Below, piece by piece: positions 5,334 through 5,712 of a DNA stretch of 5,712 nt. The translations under genes were made by a program, and so were the position numbers. How positions within the stretch are numbered: the stretch's first letter is position 1; the number at the start of each line of letters is the position of its first letter. This DNA comes from Betaproteobacteria bacterium (GTDB taxonomy: Bacteria; Pseudomonadota; Gammaproteobacteria; Burkholderiales; SG8-39), in the NCBI GenBank assembly GCA_016713125.1, contig JADJPT010000046.1, forward strand, positions 1-5,712. Direction: 5' to 3'. The notes beneath the pieces are model-generated. The model searched no databases. It was not told the origin of the DNA and was given only the letters and a program-made list of their open reading frames with translations.

Positions 5334-5712
5334 TCAGCCCCCGAGCCGCCCCGCCGCCTTCACCACCAGCTCCCGCGGCACGCTGCCCACATCGGCCAGT
5401 GCCTCCAGCGCCGCCAGCGCGATGTGCGCGCGGTCCACCTCGAAGTGGCGGCGCAGCTGCTCGCGCGTGTCGCTGCGGCCGAAGCCGTCGGTGCCCAGCG
5501 CCACGAAGCGCGAGGCTTCGGCGTAGGGCGCGATCAGCTGCGGCCAGGCGCGCACGTAGTCGCTCGCGGCCACCACCGGCGCCTTGCCGGCCAGGCATTG
5601 CGCCACGTGGCTGCGGCGGCGCGGCGCCTGCGGCTGCAGGCGGTTGTGGCGCTCCACCTCGATGGCCTCGCGCTGCAGCTCGCTGTAGCTGGTGGCGCTC
5701 CACACCTCGGCC
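5334..5712 (-). CDS. aceE: Pyruvate dehydrogenase E1 component (homodimeric type), C-terminal part
   Basis: Thiamine-diphosphate-dependent E1 decarboxylates pyruvate and acetylates the lipoyl domain of E2, feeding the TCA cycle. The minus-strand frame enters at the window edge as AEVWSATSYSELQREAIEVE. It continues through PVVAASDYVRAW and the diagnostic GTDGFGRSDTREQLRRHFEVD, then the usual C-terminal helix (LAALEALADVG) and a stop at 5334-5336. About 125 of the roughly 890 residues normal for this family are present. The thiamine-binding N-terminal half lies outside the window. The frame is undamaged. The gene is convergent with the toxin-antitoxin/restriction remnants, so the accessory insert abuts its 3' end without breaking it. 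Confidence 0.93.
   Translation of the reverse strand, partial: AEVWSATSYSELQREAIEVERHNRLQPQAPRRRSHVAQCLAGKAPVVAASDYVRAWPQLIAPYAEASRFVALGTDGFGRSDTREQLRRHFEVDRAHIALAALEALADVGSVPRELVVKAAGRLGG

Noticed and set aside
1..5712. CRISPR array, tRNA or rRNA genes
   Set aside because: No regularly spaced repeats and no cloverleaf or rRNA-like sequence were seen on either strand by eye.

Overview
The window is a stretch of GC-rich bacterial chromosome with dense, mostly co-oriented genes. Gene content (a cox-type molybdenum hydroxylase cluster, and a homodimeric-type pyruvate dehydrogenase E1 on the other strand) and base composition fit a betaproteobacterium, most likely Burkholderiales. This placement is inference from family resemblance, not a phylogeny.

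Layout. Positions 1-3575 (+) hold the distal part of a carbon-monoxide-dehydrogenase-like (cox) operon: the last codons of an upstream gene (probably the large subunit), then coxM (FAD subunit), coxD (MoxR-type AAA+ ATPase), coxE (VWA protein) and coxG (SRPBCC membrane-recruitment protein). Gaps between them are 2-28 bases, so they are probably one transcript. The large and small subunits are not downstream of coxM, which fits the S-L-M order of form II enzymes. All four genes are broken by small indels, about 16 by my reading. Each is recognisable only when two or more reading frames are stitched together. Two pairs of indels compensate each other and hide garbled stretches inside apparently open frames. 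There are no premature stops caused by substitution, and most indels lie in G/C runs or short repeats, so sequencing or assembly error is at least as likely as gene decay.

Positions 3590-5190 form a small accessory insert with a different look: intact frames, lower GC, and defence genes. It opens with a well-defined promoter in which a 19-base operator-like palindrome fills the -35/-10 spacer. This drives a DUF1778 antitoxin and GNAT acetyltransferase toxin pair (TacA-TacT type). Six bases later comes an 81-codon stub matching the N-terminus of a large PLD-like/SNF2-type helicase. After about 300 non-coding bases carrying three related hairpins comes the last ~50 codons of a type III-like restriction endonuclease (Res) subunit. 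I read this as a restriction/defence operon whose middle has been lost, leaving the head of its first gene and the tail of its last gene, with the toxin-antitoxin pair retained.

Positions 5334-5712 (-) are the C-terminal part of aceE (pyruvate dehydrogenase E1), convergent with everything else and running off the window. The accessory insert therefore sits between the 3' ends of two housekeeping or metabolic units. I found no RNA genes, CRISPR array or complete insertion sequence.
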